Assembly (NCBI GenBank): GCA_963793025.1
Contig: CAWBYL010000004.1
Coordinates: 1 to 64,000 of the forward strand
Length of the DNA stretch: 64,000 nt
Reading direction: 5' to 3'
DNA from: CAWBYL01 sp963793025
Lineage (GTDB): Bacteria > Actinomycetota > Acidimicrobiia > Acidimicrobiales > Acidimicrobilacustridaceae
Both the position numbers and the translations under genes were made by a program. Shown here in pieces: positions 56,502 to 64,000 of the stretch. The notes beneath the pieces were generated by a model, which saw only the letters and a program-made list of their open reading frames with translations, was not told where the DNA came from and ran no database searches. Position 1 is the first letter of the stretch; every line of letters begins with the position of its first letter.

Positions 56502-58088
56502 ATGACCGACGTCACAACTGATCTCTCGCAGCTCTACCGTCCCGTGTTCGCCGCCGACCTGTTGATCGACGCGCTGAACAAGAACCCCGACAAGGCGGCG
56601 GTGAACATCGGCGACCGCACCCTCACGGCGCGCGAGATGCGCGACCAGGTCAGTCGCTACGCCCAGGCCCTCCAGTCGAAGGGCATGGGACCGGGCAGCC
56701 AGGGCTCGGTGCTGGCCCTCAACCGGCCCGAGGTCCTGTACACGATGGCGGCCAACCAGGTGAACGCCACTCGGAGCACGCCGCTGCACCCGATGGGCTC
56801 CCTCGAGGACCAGGCCTATGTGCTCGGCGACTGCGGCGCCGAGACGCTCATCTTCGACCCGGACAACTTCACCGACCGGGCCCGCCAGCTGGCCGAGATG
56901 GTGCCGGCCCTCAAGAACGTGCTGGCCCTCGGGCCGACCGAGTTCGGCGAGGACCTCCACGCCCTCGCCGCCACCTTCGATCCCCGTCCTCTGGTGGCGC
57001 CGATGGTCGACAGCGAGGACCTGGCCGGCATCTCTTACTCGGGCGGCACCACGGGCAAGCCCAAGGGGATCATGAGCACGTACCGCAGCGGCGCGGCCAT
57101 GACCAACATCCAGCTCTCGGAGTGGCAGTGGCCGGCCGAAGTGCGCTTCCTCATCTGCACGCCCCTGTCGCACGCCGGTGCCGCCTTCTTCACCCCGACG
57201 CTGCTCAAGGGCGGTTCGCTCACCGTGCTCCCCGGCTTCGACCCGGAGACGTTCATGCAGACGGTCGAGACCAACCGCATCACCGCCACCATGCTCGTGC
57301 CCACGATGCTCTACGTGCTGCTCGACCATCCGAAGTTCGACCAGTACGACCTGTCGAGCCTCGAGACGGTGTTCTACGGCGCGTCGGCGGCGTCGCCGAC
57401 CCGTCTGGCCGAAGCGGTTCGGCGCATGGGACAGATCTTCTTCCAGTTCTACGGTCAGGCCGAGTGCCCGATGGCCATCACCTCGCTCCGCAAGGAGGAC
57501 CACGACCCCGACGACCTCGACCGGCTGGCCAGCTGCGGGCGGCCCACGCCATGGGTCCACCTGGCCCTACTCGACGACGCCGGGAACCAGGTGCCCGACG
57601 GCGAGCCGGGCGAGATCTGCGTGCGGGGTCCGCTGGTGATGAAGGGCTATCTGAACAAGCCCGAGCAGACGGCGGAGGCGTTCGCCAACGGCTGGCTGCA
57701 CACCGGTGATGTGGCCCGGGCCGACGACGAGGGGTTCCTCTACATCGTCGACCGCAAGAAGGACATGATCATCACCGGCGGCTTCAACGTGTACCCCCGC
57801 GAGGTGGAGGACGTGATCTCCACCCACCCCGGCGTGTCGGCGGTGGCCGTCATCGGCGTCCCCGACGAGAAGTGGGGCGAGTCGGTCAAGGCGGTCGTCG
57901 TGCCCCGGCCCGGCCACGAGGTCGATCCCGACGAGATCATCGCCCTGGTGCGCGAGCACAAGGGCACCGTGCAGGCCCCCAAGAGCGTCGACTTCGTCGA
58001 CGCCATCCCCCTCAGCGCCCTCGGCAAGCCGGACAAGAAGACGCTGCGGGCCCGCTACTGGGGCGACGGCGGGCGCCAGGTGAACTGA
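56502..58088 (+). CDS. Acyl-CoA synthetase (FadD-type AMP-binding enzyme), second
   Basis: A 528-aa adenylate-forming ligase. The P-loop is ISYSGGTTGKPKGIMSTYRSG, the adenine motif FQFYGQAECPMAIT, the hinge DRKKDMIITGGFNVYPREVEDVISTHPGVSAVAVIGVPDEKWGESVKAV, and the catalytic Lys LSALGKPDKKTLRARYW. N-terminal VLALNRPEVLYTMAANQVNATRSTPLHPMGSLEDQAYVLGDCGAETLIFDPDNF is of the aliphatic/aromatic acid group. It differs clearly from the synthetase at 46388 and probably activates a different acid. The MarR gene upstream and the Liv-type importer downstream suggest import and activation of one carboxylate. ATG 56502 lies 8 nt after TACATT. Confidence 0.92.
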   Translation: MTDVTTDLSQLYRPVFAADLLIDALNKNPDKAAVNIGDRTLTAREMRDQVSRYAQALQSKGMGPGSQGSVLALNRPEVLYTMAANQVNATRSTPLHPMGSLEDQAYVLGDCGAETLIFDPDNFTDRARQLAEMVPALKNVLALGPTEFGEDLHALAATFDPRPLVAPMVDSEDLAGISYSGGTTGKPKGIMSTYRSGAAMTNIQLSEWQWPAEVRFLICTPLSHAGAAFFTPTLLKGGSLTVLPGFDPETFMQTVETNRITATMLVPTMLYVLLDHPKFDQYDLSSLETVFYGASAASPTRLAEAVRRMGQIFFQFYGQAECPMAITSLRKEDHDPDDLDRLASCGRPTPWVHLALLDDAGNQVPDGEPGEICVRGPLVMKGYLNKPEQTAEAFANGWLHTGDVARADDEGFLYIVDRKKDMIITGGFNVYPREVEDVISTHPGVSAVAVIGVPDEKWGESVKAVVVPRPGHEVDPDEIIALVREHKGTVQAPKSVDFVDAIPLSALGKPDKKTLRARYWGDGGRQVN

Positions 58089-58124
58089 GTCACGTGGGCC
58101 ATGGTTGATCTGGTGAACGACATT

Positions 58125-58154
58125 TTGTCCGCGCCCCCCGGGCGTGACTAGAGT
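58125..58154 (+). promoter_or_regulatory. Promoter candidate of the liv operon
   Basis: TTGTCC (58125-58130), 18 nt, TAGAGT (58149-58154). Followed by a 100-nt leader with a hairpin and a palindrome. Confidence 0.45.
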
Positions 58155-58184
58155 CGCCCGCCTGTGACATGCGTCTCGGGGTCC

Positions 58185-58223
58185 GGACGGGCGGCGATGA
58201 CGACGGTCACGGACCGCCCGTCC
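58185..58223 (+). promoter_or_regulatory. Leader hairpin of the liv operon
   Basis: GGACGGGCGG pairs with CCGCCCGTCC, a perfect 10-bp stem with a 19-nt loop, 44 nt before the GTG of livHM. It could terminate the upstream transcript or act as a leader control element. Confidence 0.4.
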
Positions 58224-58235
58224 TGATCGCGTAGG

Positions 58236-58251
58236 GTCTCGGAACCGAGAC
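58236..58251. promoter_or_regulatory. Palindromic operator candidate of the liv operon
   Basis: GTCTCGG AA CCGAGAC, perfect 7-bp arms, starting inside a TAGGGT hexamer (58232-58237) and ending just before the AGGGGG ribosome-binding site. Size and symmetry suit a TetR-type repressor. Confidence 0.4.
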
Positions 58252-58267
58252 AGGGGGAATCGATCGA

Positions 58268-60592
58268 GTGCAGCAGTTCTTTCAGTACGCCGTCCTCGGC
58301 TTCTTCGACGGCAGCAAGTTCCTCCAGTACACGATCCTCGGCCTGGTGGTCGGCGGCGTGTACTTCATCGCCGCATCGGGTCTGGTCGTCACCTACACCA
58401 CCTCGGGCATCTTCAACTTCGCCCAGGGCGCCATCGCCATGCTCTCGGCGTTCATGTACTGGCAGGTGCGTTGGGGCTGGGGCTGGCCGGCGCCGCTCGC
58501 CCTGCTGCTCGTGCTCGGCGTCATGGCCCCGCTCCTGGGAGCCGTGCTCTACCAGGTCGTGATGAAGAACCTCCGAGGCACCTCGGAGGTCACCAAGATC
58601 ATCGTGCCCGTCGGCGTCATGCTCGGATTCCTGGCCCTGGCCACGTGGATCTGGAACCCGACGCCCAGCACCCCTCGGCTCTTCTACAAGTTCTTCGGGG
58701 CCAACGCCCAGGTCTCGATCTTCAAGGTCAACATCACCTGGCACGAGATCATCGCCCTGATCCTCGCCGTGGTCATCGCCGTCGGCATCGCCCTGCTCTT
58801 CCGGCGCACCCGATCGGGTGTGGCCATGCGGGCCGTCGTCGACGACCCCGACCTGCTCGAGCTCAACGGAGGCCGCCCGCAGCGCCTGGCCACCATCTCC
58901 TGGGCGGGCGGTGCCTTCCTCGCCGCTCTCGCCGGCATCCTGATCACACCGATCCAGGGCACGGCCATGAGCGCCAACGCCCTCACCCTGTTGGTGATCG
59001 ACGCCTTCGCGGCGGCCATGTTCGGGCGGCTCAAGAGCCTGCCCCGCACCTTCGTCGGGGCCATCGTGCTCGGCCTGTGCACGAACTACGTCATCGCCTA
59101 CTTCCCGGCCAACAAGTGGACCTGGACCGGCGCCTTCCGCTCGTCCATCCCGATGATCCTGCTCTTCATCGTGCTGCTGGCCCTGCCCCAGGACCGACTG
59201 CGGGGCACCACGGTGCTGCGCACCCGTGAGCGCTTCCGCATGCCGAGCTTCCGCTCGGCGTGGATCGGTGCCCTCGTGCTGATCGTGGTGATCTGGGGCC
59301 TGCGCACGATCATGGCCACCACCGCCATCAACACCCTGGCCTACGGCATCACCCTGGCCATCATCGCCTTGTCGTTGGTCCTGCTCACCGGTTTCGCCGG
59401 CGAGATCAACCTGGCCGCGCTGTCGTTCGGGGCCATCGGAACGATCATCGTGTTCCACTTCGGGGTCTCCGGTTCGGGCAACGACGCCCGCACCACGCTG
59501 TGGGGGTTCCTGCTCGCGGCCATCGTGTGTGCCGTGGTGGGGGCGCTGGTCGCCCTACCGGCGTTGCGGCTGCGGGGCCTCTACCTCGCCCTGGCCACCA
59601 TGGCCTTCGGCGTGTTCGTGTCCCGCATGGTCCTCACCGAGATCGGGCAGCGCACGCTGTTCGGCAGGGACTTCTCCATCTTCCCGGGCGGGTCGCTCAC
59701 CATCCCGAGACCCGAGATCGGGCCGCTCGACTTCAAGTCCAACGAGTCGTTCCTGATGTTGGTGACGGTGCTGTTCGCCATCATGGCCATCGGCCTGGTG
59801 GCGATCCGCCACAGCGGGTACGGCCGACGCCTGGCCGCCATGAAGGACAGCCCGGCGGCCTGCGCCACGCTGGGCATGAGCGTGGTGCGCCTCAAGCTCT
59901 CGGTGTTCATGTTGTCGGCGGCCATCGCCGGCATCGGCGGTGTGCTCATGTCGGCCCAGCTCGGCTCGGTCAACCTCGACCGCTTCGACATCTTCCTCAG
60001 CCTGGCCATCTTGTTGATCACCGTGGTCGGCGGGATCGGCTACGCCTCCGGCGCCCTGTTCGCCGGTGTGTTGTTCGGCTGCTCGTTCCTCGCCATGCAG
60101 AACACGCTCACCAAGCTGGGCAACGACTACCAGAGCCTGGAGGCCGTCTTCGGGTTCCTGGTCAGCGTGGTGACCGTGCTGCCCGCCACCATCGGCGTCA
60201 CCATGGGCAAGAACCCGAGCGGTGCCATCACCGACATCGTGGACAGCCTCGAGAACATCAAGAAGTCCAAGCCGCTCATGCTCACGATCATCGGCCTCCA
60301 GGTGGCGATCTGGGGCCTGGCGGTGGGCGACGTCATCAACAACTGGCACTTCGTGATCTTCACCGCCGCCAACTTGTTGATCGTGCCGCCGCTCGGTGGA
60401 GCCATCCTCAAGGGTCGGGCCCTGAAGCAGGCCGGCATCGAACCGCCGACGCCACCCGAGCTGATCGGCATCGACCGTCCGTACACCGAGGAGGACCTGG
60501 CCACCATGGACGAGGTCCTCGGCCTCGACCCCCGCGTGCTGCCCGCCCCGTCCGCCACCTACGACTCGGAGCCGAGCAATGTCCCTGCTTGA
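58268..60592 (+). CDS. Liv-type ABC transporter permease, LivH-LivM fusion
   Basis: A 774-aa fused permease. Residues 1 to about 310 are LivH-like: FLQYTILGLVVGGVYFIAASGLVVTYTTSGIFNFAQGAIAML, with VDDPDLLELNGGRPQRLATISW as the ATPase-coupling loop. From about 330 the LivM half begins: NTLAYGITLAIIALSLVLLTGFAGEINLAALSFGAIG, coupling loop MKDSPAACATLGMSVVRLKLSVF. About 18 hydrophobic segments are visible. After the LivM core, residues 660-774 add two further hydrophobic segments and a polar tail (GRALKQAGIEPPTPPELIGIDRP). Normally LivH and LivM are separate proteins. GTG 58268 follows AGGGGG. The substrate may be an acyl or amino acid; no binding-protein gene is present here. Confidence 0.9.
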   Translation: MQQFFQYAVLGFFDGSKFLQYTILGLVVGGVYFIAASGLVVTYTTSGIFNFAQGAIAMLSAFMYWQVRWGWGWPAPLALLLVLGVMAPLLGAVLYQVVMKNLRGTSEVTKIIVPVGVMLGFLALATWIWNPTPSTPRLFYKFFGANAQVSIFKVNITWHEIIALILAVVIAVGIALLFRRTRSGVAMRAVVDDPDLLELNGGRPQRLATISWAGGAFLAALAGILITPIQGTAMSANALTLLVIDAFAAAMFGRLKSLPRTFVGAIVLGLCTNYVIAYFPANKWTWTGAFRSSIPMILLFIVLLALPQDRLRGTTVLRTRERFRMPSFRSAWIGALVLIVVIWGLRTIMATTAINTLAYGITLAIIALSLVLLTGFAGEINLAALSFGAIGTIIVFHFGVSGSGNDARTTLWGFLLAAIVCAVVGALVALPALRLRGLYLALATMAFGVFVSRMVLTEIGQRTLFGRDFSIFPGGSLTIPRPEIGPLDFKSNESFLMLVTVLFAIMAIGLVAIRHSGYGRRLAAMKDSPAACATLGMSVVRLKLSVFMLSAAIAGIGGVLMSAQLGSVNLDRFDIFLSLAILLITVVGGIGYASGALFAGVLFGCSFLAMQNTLTKLGNDYQSLEAVFGFLVSVVTVLPATIGVTMGKNPSGAITDIVDSLENIKKSKPLMLTIIGLQVAIWGLAVGDVINNWHFVIFTAANLLIVPPLGGAILKGRALKQAGIEPPTPPELIGIDRPYTEEDLATMDEVLGLDPRVLPAPSATYDSEPSNVPA

Positions 60593-61322
60593 GACCATCG
60601 ACGTCAAGGTCCGCTTCGGTGGCAACATCGCCCTCGACGACGTCTCCATCAGCGTCGAGCCCGCCACCGTCACCGGACTCATCGGGCCCAACGGCGCCGG
60701 CAAGACCACTCTGTTCAACGCCATCACCGGTCTGCAGGGAGTGTCGGGCGGCCACGTCAAGCTGAACGGCAAGGACGTCACCAAGACGCCGCCGCACAAG
60801 CGGGCCCGACAGGGTCTGGCCCGCACCTTCCAGCGCCTCGAGCTGTTCACCTCGCTGTCGGTTCGCGACAACGTGCTCGTGGCGGGGGAGATCCGCAACC
60901 GCTGGGGCCTCGGCGGTGGCCGCACCAACGCGGCGACCGAGGCCGATCGGGTCATCGACATGGTCGGGCTGCGCGACGTCGCCAAGCGGGAGGTCGGTCA
61001 GATCCCCACCGGTCAGGCCCGCGTCGTCGAGCTGGCCCGGGCGCTGATGATCCGACCCACCGTGTTGCTGCTCGACGAGCCCGCGTCGGGCCAGACCGAG
61101 GACGAGACCGAGGCCTTCGGTGTGCTGCTGAACAAGCTGTCCACCGAGGACGGTCTCGGCATCTGCCTCGTCGAGCACGACATGGCGCTGGTCATGCAGG
61201 TGTGCGAGACGATCCACGTCCTCGAGTTCGGCCGCATCATCTCGAGCGGCACGGCTGAGCACGTGCGCAACGACCCGGCCGTCATCGACGCCTACCTGGG
61301 CGCTCCGGAGAGTGTGGCATGA
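60579..61322 (+). CDS. livG: Liv-type ABC transporter ATP-binding protein LivG
   Basis: A 247-aa ATPase. Walker A is GLIGPNGAGKTTLFNAITG, the signature region IPTGQARVVELARAL, Walker B VLLLDEPASGQTEDETE and the H-loop LVEHDMALVMQVCETIHVLEFGRIISSG, all of LivG type (LivF is the next gene). GLARTFQRLELFTSLSVRDNVLVAGE is the usual Q-loop segment. ATG 60579 lies inside the end of livHM (14-nt overlap) and the gene overlaps livF by 4 nt, so the three are translationally coupled. With livF it powers the fused permease. Confidence 0.92.
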   Translation: MSLLETIDVKVRFGGNIALDDVSISVEPATVTGLIGPNGAGKTTLFNAITGLQGVSGGHVKLNGKDVTKTPPHKRARQGLARTFQRLELFTSLSVRDNVLVAGEIRNRWGLGGGRTNAATEADRVIDMVGLRDVAKREVGQIPTGQARVVELARALMIRPTVLLLDEPASGQTEDETEAFGVLLNKLSTEDGLGICLVEHDMALVMQVCETIHVLEFGRIISSGTAEHVRNDPAVIDAYLGAPESVA

Positions 61323-62065
61323 CCGTCGTCGATCCCAACCGTCCGAAGGCTCCTGGCGCCGGCCACGACGGGCCTCTGCTGGAGCTCGTGGGGGTGAAGG
61401 CGGCCTATGGCACCATCGAGGTGCTGCACGGCGTCGATCTCTCCGTCCCGCAGGGCGCGGTGGTGGCCCTGCTCGGTCCCAACGGCGCCGGCAAGTCCAC
61501 CATCTTGAAGGTGTGCTCGGGTCTGTTGCAGCCATCGGCCGGTGAGGTCCGCCTGGCCGGGCGCTCGATCAACGGCGCGTCGGCCGACCAGCTCGCTCGG
61601 CTCGGGATGTGCACCATCCCCGAAGGCCGTGGTGTGTTCCCGAACCTCAGCGTTCGCGAGAACCTCTGGATGGCGACCATGGCCGGGGTGTCCCTCGACC
61701 AGGTCGAGACGATCGCCTACGAACGCTTCCCCCAGTTGGGGGAGCGCCGCAAGCAGCTCGCCGGCACGTTGTCCGGTGGCGAGCAGCAGATGCTCTCCAT
61801 GTCGAGAGCGCTCGCCGTCGATCCGGCATTGCTCCTCCTCGACGAACTGTCGATGGGTCTGGCCCCGCTCGTCGTGGCCAACCTCTACGAGATCGTGGCT
61901 CAGGTCTCCGAAGAGGGTGTTTCGATCCTGGTGTCCGAGCAGTTCGCTCGGACGGTCCTGGGCATCGCCCAGTACGCCGCGATCGTGTTGCACGGGAACG
62001 TGACCCGCGTGGGCACGCCCGATGAGCTCGAAGATGAACTGTCCGCCGCCTACCTGGGCTCGTGA
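61319..62065 (+). CDS. livF: Liv-type ABC transporter ATP-binding protein LivF
   Basis: A 248-aa ATPase. Walker A is LLGPNGAGKSTILKVCSG, the signature LSGGEQQMLSMSRALAV, Walker B LLLLDELSMGLAPLVVANLYEIV and the H-loop region VSEQFARTVLGIAQYAAIVLHGNV (Gln in place of His, common in LivF). CTIPEGRGVFPNLSVRENL is the family Q-loop. ATG 61319 overlaps livG by 4 nt. It starts with a short Pro-rich extension. The operon continues 4 nt later with a small two-pass membrane protein. Confidence 0.92.
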   Translation: MTVVDPNRPKAPGAGHDGPLLELVGVKAAYGTIEVLHGVDLSVPQGAVVALLGPNGAGKSTILKVCSGLLQPSAGEVRLAGRSINGASADQLARLGMCTIPEGRGVFPNLSVRENLWMATMAGVSLDQVETIAYERFPQLGERRKQLAGTLSGGEQQMLSMSRALAVDPALLLLDELSMGLAPLVVANLYEIVAQVSEEGVSILVSEQFARTVLGIAQYAAIVLHGNVTRVGTPDELEDELSAAYLGS

Positions 62066-62069
62066 GGTC

Positions 62070-62459
62070 ATGGAAACAACTACCGCCACCACCACCACTG
62101 CTAACGCCGGCACCGGCAACCGCATCGACGAGTTCAAGACGGAGGTGACGGACCTCAAGCTGAAGACCGGTAGCGCCAGTCGCGACAACGTCTTCCTCAT
62201 CATCGGCGTGCTCTTGATGGTGGTCGGCATCGCCGGCGCCTTCCTCGGTTACGTGTCGTCGAAGAACCTCGATGACGCCCGCGACATCCAGTCCACGATC
62301 GTGATGGCGATCGCCTTCGGAGCCCTGACCGTCGCCGGCGCGGCCATCTTCCTGCGTTACTCGATCGCCCGGTTCCTCCGTATGTGGCTGCTGCGCAACC
62401 TCTACGAAGGCCAGGCCAACACCGACCGCATCGTCGACGCGCTCAGCGAAGGGGTCTGA
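62070..62459 (+). CDS. Small two-pass membrane protein in the liv operon
   Basis: A 129-aa protein with an N-terminal Thr-rich stretch (METTTATTTTANAGTG) and an amphipathic segment. Helix 1 is at about 40-61 (VFLIIGVLLMVVGIAGAFLGYV), helix 2 at about 76-97 (TIVMAIAFGALTVAGAAIFLRY), and a basic/charged C-terminus follows (RFLRMWLLRNLYEGQANTD). I do not recognise a family. ATG 62070 follows GAGG 4 nt after livF and leads into the SDR gene, so it is the fourth gene of the importer operon. It may be an accessory of the permease or its binding protein; this is inference from position only. Confidence 0.75.
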   Translation: METTTATTTTANAGTGNRIDEFKTEVTDLKLKTGSASRDNVFLIIGVLLMVVGIAGAFLGYVSSKNLDDARDIQSTIVMAIAFGALTVAGAAIFLRYSIARFLRMWLLRNLYEGQANTDRIVDALSEGV

Positions 62460-62464
62460 TCCCT

Positions 62465-63268
62465 TTGCGCACCGTCGCCGTCACCGGCGCCGGCTCGGGC
62501 ATCGGCGCGGCCACCGCCGCTCGCCTCACGGCCGACGGCTACAAGGTCATCGGTGTCGACCTGGCGGGAGCCGAGATCCAAGCCGACCTCGGGGACGCCG
62601 AGGGTCGGGCCGCCGCGGTGGAGGCGGTCAGCGCGGCCTGCGACGGCACCCTCGACGGGCTCATCACCTGCGCCGGCGTGGCCGGCTTCCCCGGGCGGCC
62701 GTCGTCCCTGCTGGCGTCGGTGAACTACTTCGGCACCGTCGAGGTCATGGCCGGGCTCCGTCCCGCCCTGGCCAAGGGTGACCGACCGTCGGCGGTGGCC
62801 ATCAGCTCCAACTCCACCACCACCGCCCCGGGGTACTCGATCGAGCTGGTCGAGGCCCTGTTGGGCGGCGACGAGGCCGAGGCCCGTCTGGTGGCCGACG
62901 AGAAGGCCGGTGAGTCGATCATCGAATACGCCGCCACCAAGTTGGCGGTGGCCCGGTGGGTTCGCCACCAGGCCGTCACCCCCGAATGGGGTGGGGCCGG
63001 CATCCGGCTCAACGCCATCGCTCCCGGCATGATCGACACGCCGATGATCGAGGAGGGCAACTCCAGCGAGTTGCTGGTCGGGCCCTTGGAGACCTTCAAG
63101 CAGACCATCGCCTACGGCCGAGCGGGTCGCCCCGAGGAGATGGCGGCGCTGCTGGCCTTCCTGGTGGGCACCGAGTCGACCTTCTTCTGCGGGTCCGTCG
63201 TCTTCTGCGACGGTGGGACCGACGCCCTGTTCCGGGCCGACGACTTCCCGGCTCCCTGGAACCCGTAG
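62465..63268 (+). CDS. SDR family enzyme, 3-alpha-hydroxysteroid dehydrogenase/carbonyl reductase-like
   Basis: A 267-aa SDR with start TTG 62465, 5 nt after the previous gene; no ATG/GTG lies closer. TGAGSGIG is the cofactor loop, VDLAGAEIQADL selects NAD(H), and SVNYFGTVEVMAGLRPAL, SSNSTTT (Ser) and YAATK (Tyr, Lys) complete the active site. A 30-residue insertion between the Ser and the Tyr (ELVEALLGGDEAEARLVADEKAGESII) and the end IAPGMIDTPMIEEG...GRAGRPEEMAALLAFLVGTESTFFCGSVVFCDGGTDALFRADDFPAPW match the Comamonas 3-alpha-HSD/carbonyl reductase layout. The substrate is not proven. It is the last gene of the liv operon. Confidence 0.86.
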   Translation: MRTVAVTGAGSGIGAATAARLTADGYKVIGVDLAGAEIQADLGDAEGRAAAVEAVSAACDGTLDGLITCAGVAGFPGRPSSLLASVNYFGTVEVMAGLRPALAKGDRPSAVAISSNSTTTAPGYSIELVEALLGGDEAEARLVADEKAGESIIEYAATKLAVARWVRHQAVTPEWGGAGIRLNAIAPGMIDTPMIEEGNSSELLVGPLETFKQTIAYGRAGRPEEMAALLAFLVGTESTFFCGSVVFCDGGTDALFRADDFPAPWNP

Positions 63269-64000
63269 GTCCCCACCGCCCTGGCCCGTAGGCCCCGACC
63301 GGTTCGGTCGTTTCGGGTCGGTGCGGAACCTTCAGCGCGGTGCGTTCATACCCGGTGAACACCGAGCGCATCTCCGCGAGGAAGGCGTTCGGGTCGGCGG
63401 CCTTGTTGGCCGATGTGGCTGCGTCGCGGTCCGTGGCGTAGGTGATCAGCCGCTCGTCACCCAGAGCCCGAACCAGGGCGGTGGCCACGTCCTCGGCGCT
63501 GGCCGCGGTGGAGGGATCGGTGGGGAAGGGCGGATCGTTGCCGTCCTTCGGGGTGGAGAACTCGGTGAGGGTCGTGCCCGGTACGAAGAGGTGGGCCCGG
63601 ACCGCCGTGTGACCGAGCTCGACGTGGAGCGACTCGGTGAACATCTCGAGGGCGGCCTTCGAGGCGGCGTAGGCCCCCACCTTGTAGGCCACCATGTGGG
63701 CGCCCATGGACGACACGTTGAGCACGTCGCCGTGGTCGTGTTCCAACATCCCGGGCAGCAGGGCGAGGGTGAGCCGCACCGGCGAGAAGTAGTTGGTGGC
63801 CATCACCTCCTCGACATCGGCCGGGGTCATCGTGGTGGTGGACCGGCGCTTGGGCACTCCGGCGTTGTTGACGAGGACGTCGACGCGCCCTCCGAGCAGG
63901 CTCGTGGCTTGGTCGGCCACACTCTCGATCGCATCGAGCTCGGAGAGGTCGGCGACGAGCAGCTCCGACTGCGGGGAGTGCCGGCGTACCTCGCCCAGGA
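63096..64000 (-). CDS. SDR family oxidoreductase, 5' end outside the window
   Basis: The gene enters from the right edge. Readable text runs LGEVRRHSPQSELLVADLSELDAIESVADQ, then LLGGRVDVLVNNAGVPKRR, LNVSSMGAHMVAYKVGAYAASKAALEMFTESLHVEL (Ser, Tyr, Lys present), VPGTTLTEF. The cofactor loop lies beyond 64000. The frame as it stands runs to a stop at 63096, overlapping the convergent SDR by 173 nt with a Gly/Arg/Pro-rich tail unlike any SDR end. If one base is removed just upstream, a TGA at 63332-63334 ends the protein after VFTGYERTA. So the true end is probably near 63332, and the tail probably results from a +1 error. Confidence 0.8.
   Translation of the reverse strand, partial: LGEVRRHSPQSELLVADLSELDAIESVADQATSLLGGRVDVLVNNAGVPKRRSTTTMTPADVEEVMATNYFSPVRLTLALLPGMLEHDHGDVLNVSSMGAHMVAYKVGAYAASKAALEMFTESLHVELGHTAVRAHLFVPGTTLTEFSTPKDGNDPPFPTDPSTAASAEDVATALVRALGDERLITYATDRDAATSANKAADPNAFLAEMRSVFTGYERTALKVPHRPETTEPVGAYGPGRWGPTGSREPGSRRPGTGRRSHRRRRRRTRRRRSTRCPPGRPAAPPSPRGDPLGRRRWSA

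Noticed and set aside
37308..63268. Cholesterol catabolic regulon (KstR/KstR2)
   Set aside because: No KstR or KstR2 operator consensus was seen and the ring-degradation genes are missing; only general features are shared.

Overview
The window is very GC-rich, codes densely on both strands and uses many GTG starts. Gene content points to an Actinomycetota bacterium, most likely class Acidimicrobiia. Supporting features are the order pgsA-cinA-recA-miaB-miaA-dapF-hflX, the lexA / LysM protein / nrdR block, class II NrdJ, actinobacterial-type LexA boxes, an F420-dependent (LLM) oxidoreductase and several amidohydrolase_2/FadE-type genes. The class assignment is inference. I saw no rRNA, tRNA, CRISPR array or insertion sequence.

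1-17.5 kb is a conserved housekeeping block. It opens with the tail of a 13E12/DUF222-type HNH protein, followed by rimO, pgsA, an LtrA-like membrane protein, cinA, msrB (convergent), recA, miaB, miaA, dapF, hflX, dapC, a proline-rich membrane protein, dapD, dapE, lexA (convergent), a LysM protein and nrdR. It combines DNA-damage control (recA, lexA, a probable SOS division inhibitor), tRNA and ribosomal-protein modification, and the second half of the succinylase diaminopimelate/lysine route (DapD, DapC, DapE, DapF). The recA leader carries a LexA-box promoter plus a second element resembling the mycobacterial PafBC (RecA-NDp) promoter. The lexA/LysM intergenic region carries four LexA boxes and the same 18-mer.

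17.5-36 kb is mixed. It holds a RibD-like reductase, a 600-bp regulatory region with NrdR boxes before nrdJ, a 41-aa membrane peptide, a PhyH-type dioxygenase, a MacB/FtsX-type ABC exporter divergent from a DesK-type two-component pair, a patatin, hydrolases, an ABC-2-like exporter, an AlkB-like oxygenase and unknown genes.

36-64 kb is a CoA-ester catabolic region. It contains a type III CoA-transferase, a dehalogenase/epoxide-hydrolase-like enzyme, an SCP-x-like thiolase, three amidohydrolase_2 proteins, three SDRs, an LLM oxidoreductase, two acyl-CoA synthetases, a paired acyl-CoA dehydrogenase, an acetoacetate-decarboxylase-like enzyme, an APH-like kinase, TetR and MarR regulators, and a Liv-type ABC importer with fused LivH-LivM. 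The substrate cannot be read from the sequence; isoprenoid, steroid or branched acids are plausible.

Three genes (recA, miaB, tetR) each carry one extra base that breaks the frame, and a fourth is suspected at the right end. A shared direction and GC-rich setting suggest sequence error more than real gene loss. At least thirteen genes have a TANNNT hexamer 6-8 nt before the start codon and no ribosome-binding site, pointing to widespread leaderless transcription.
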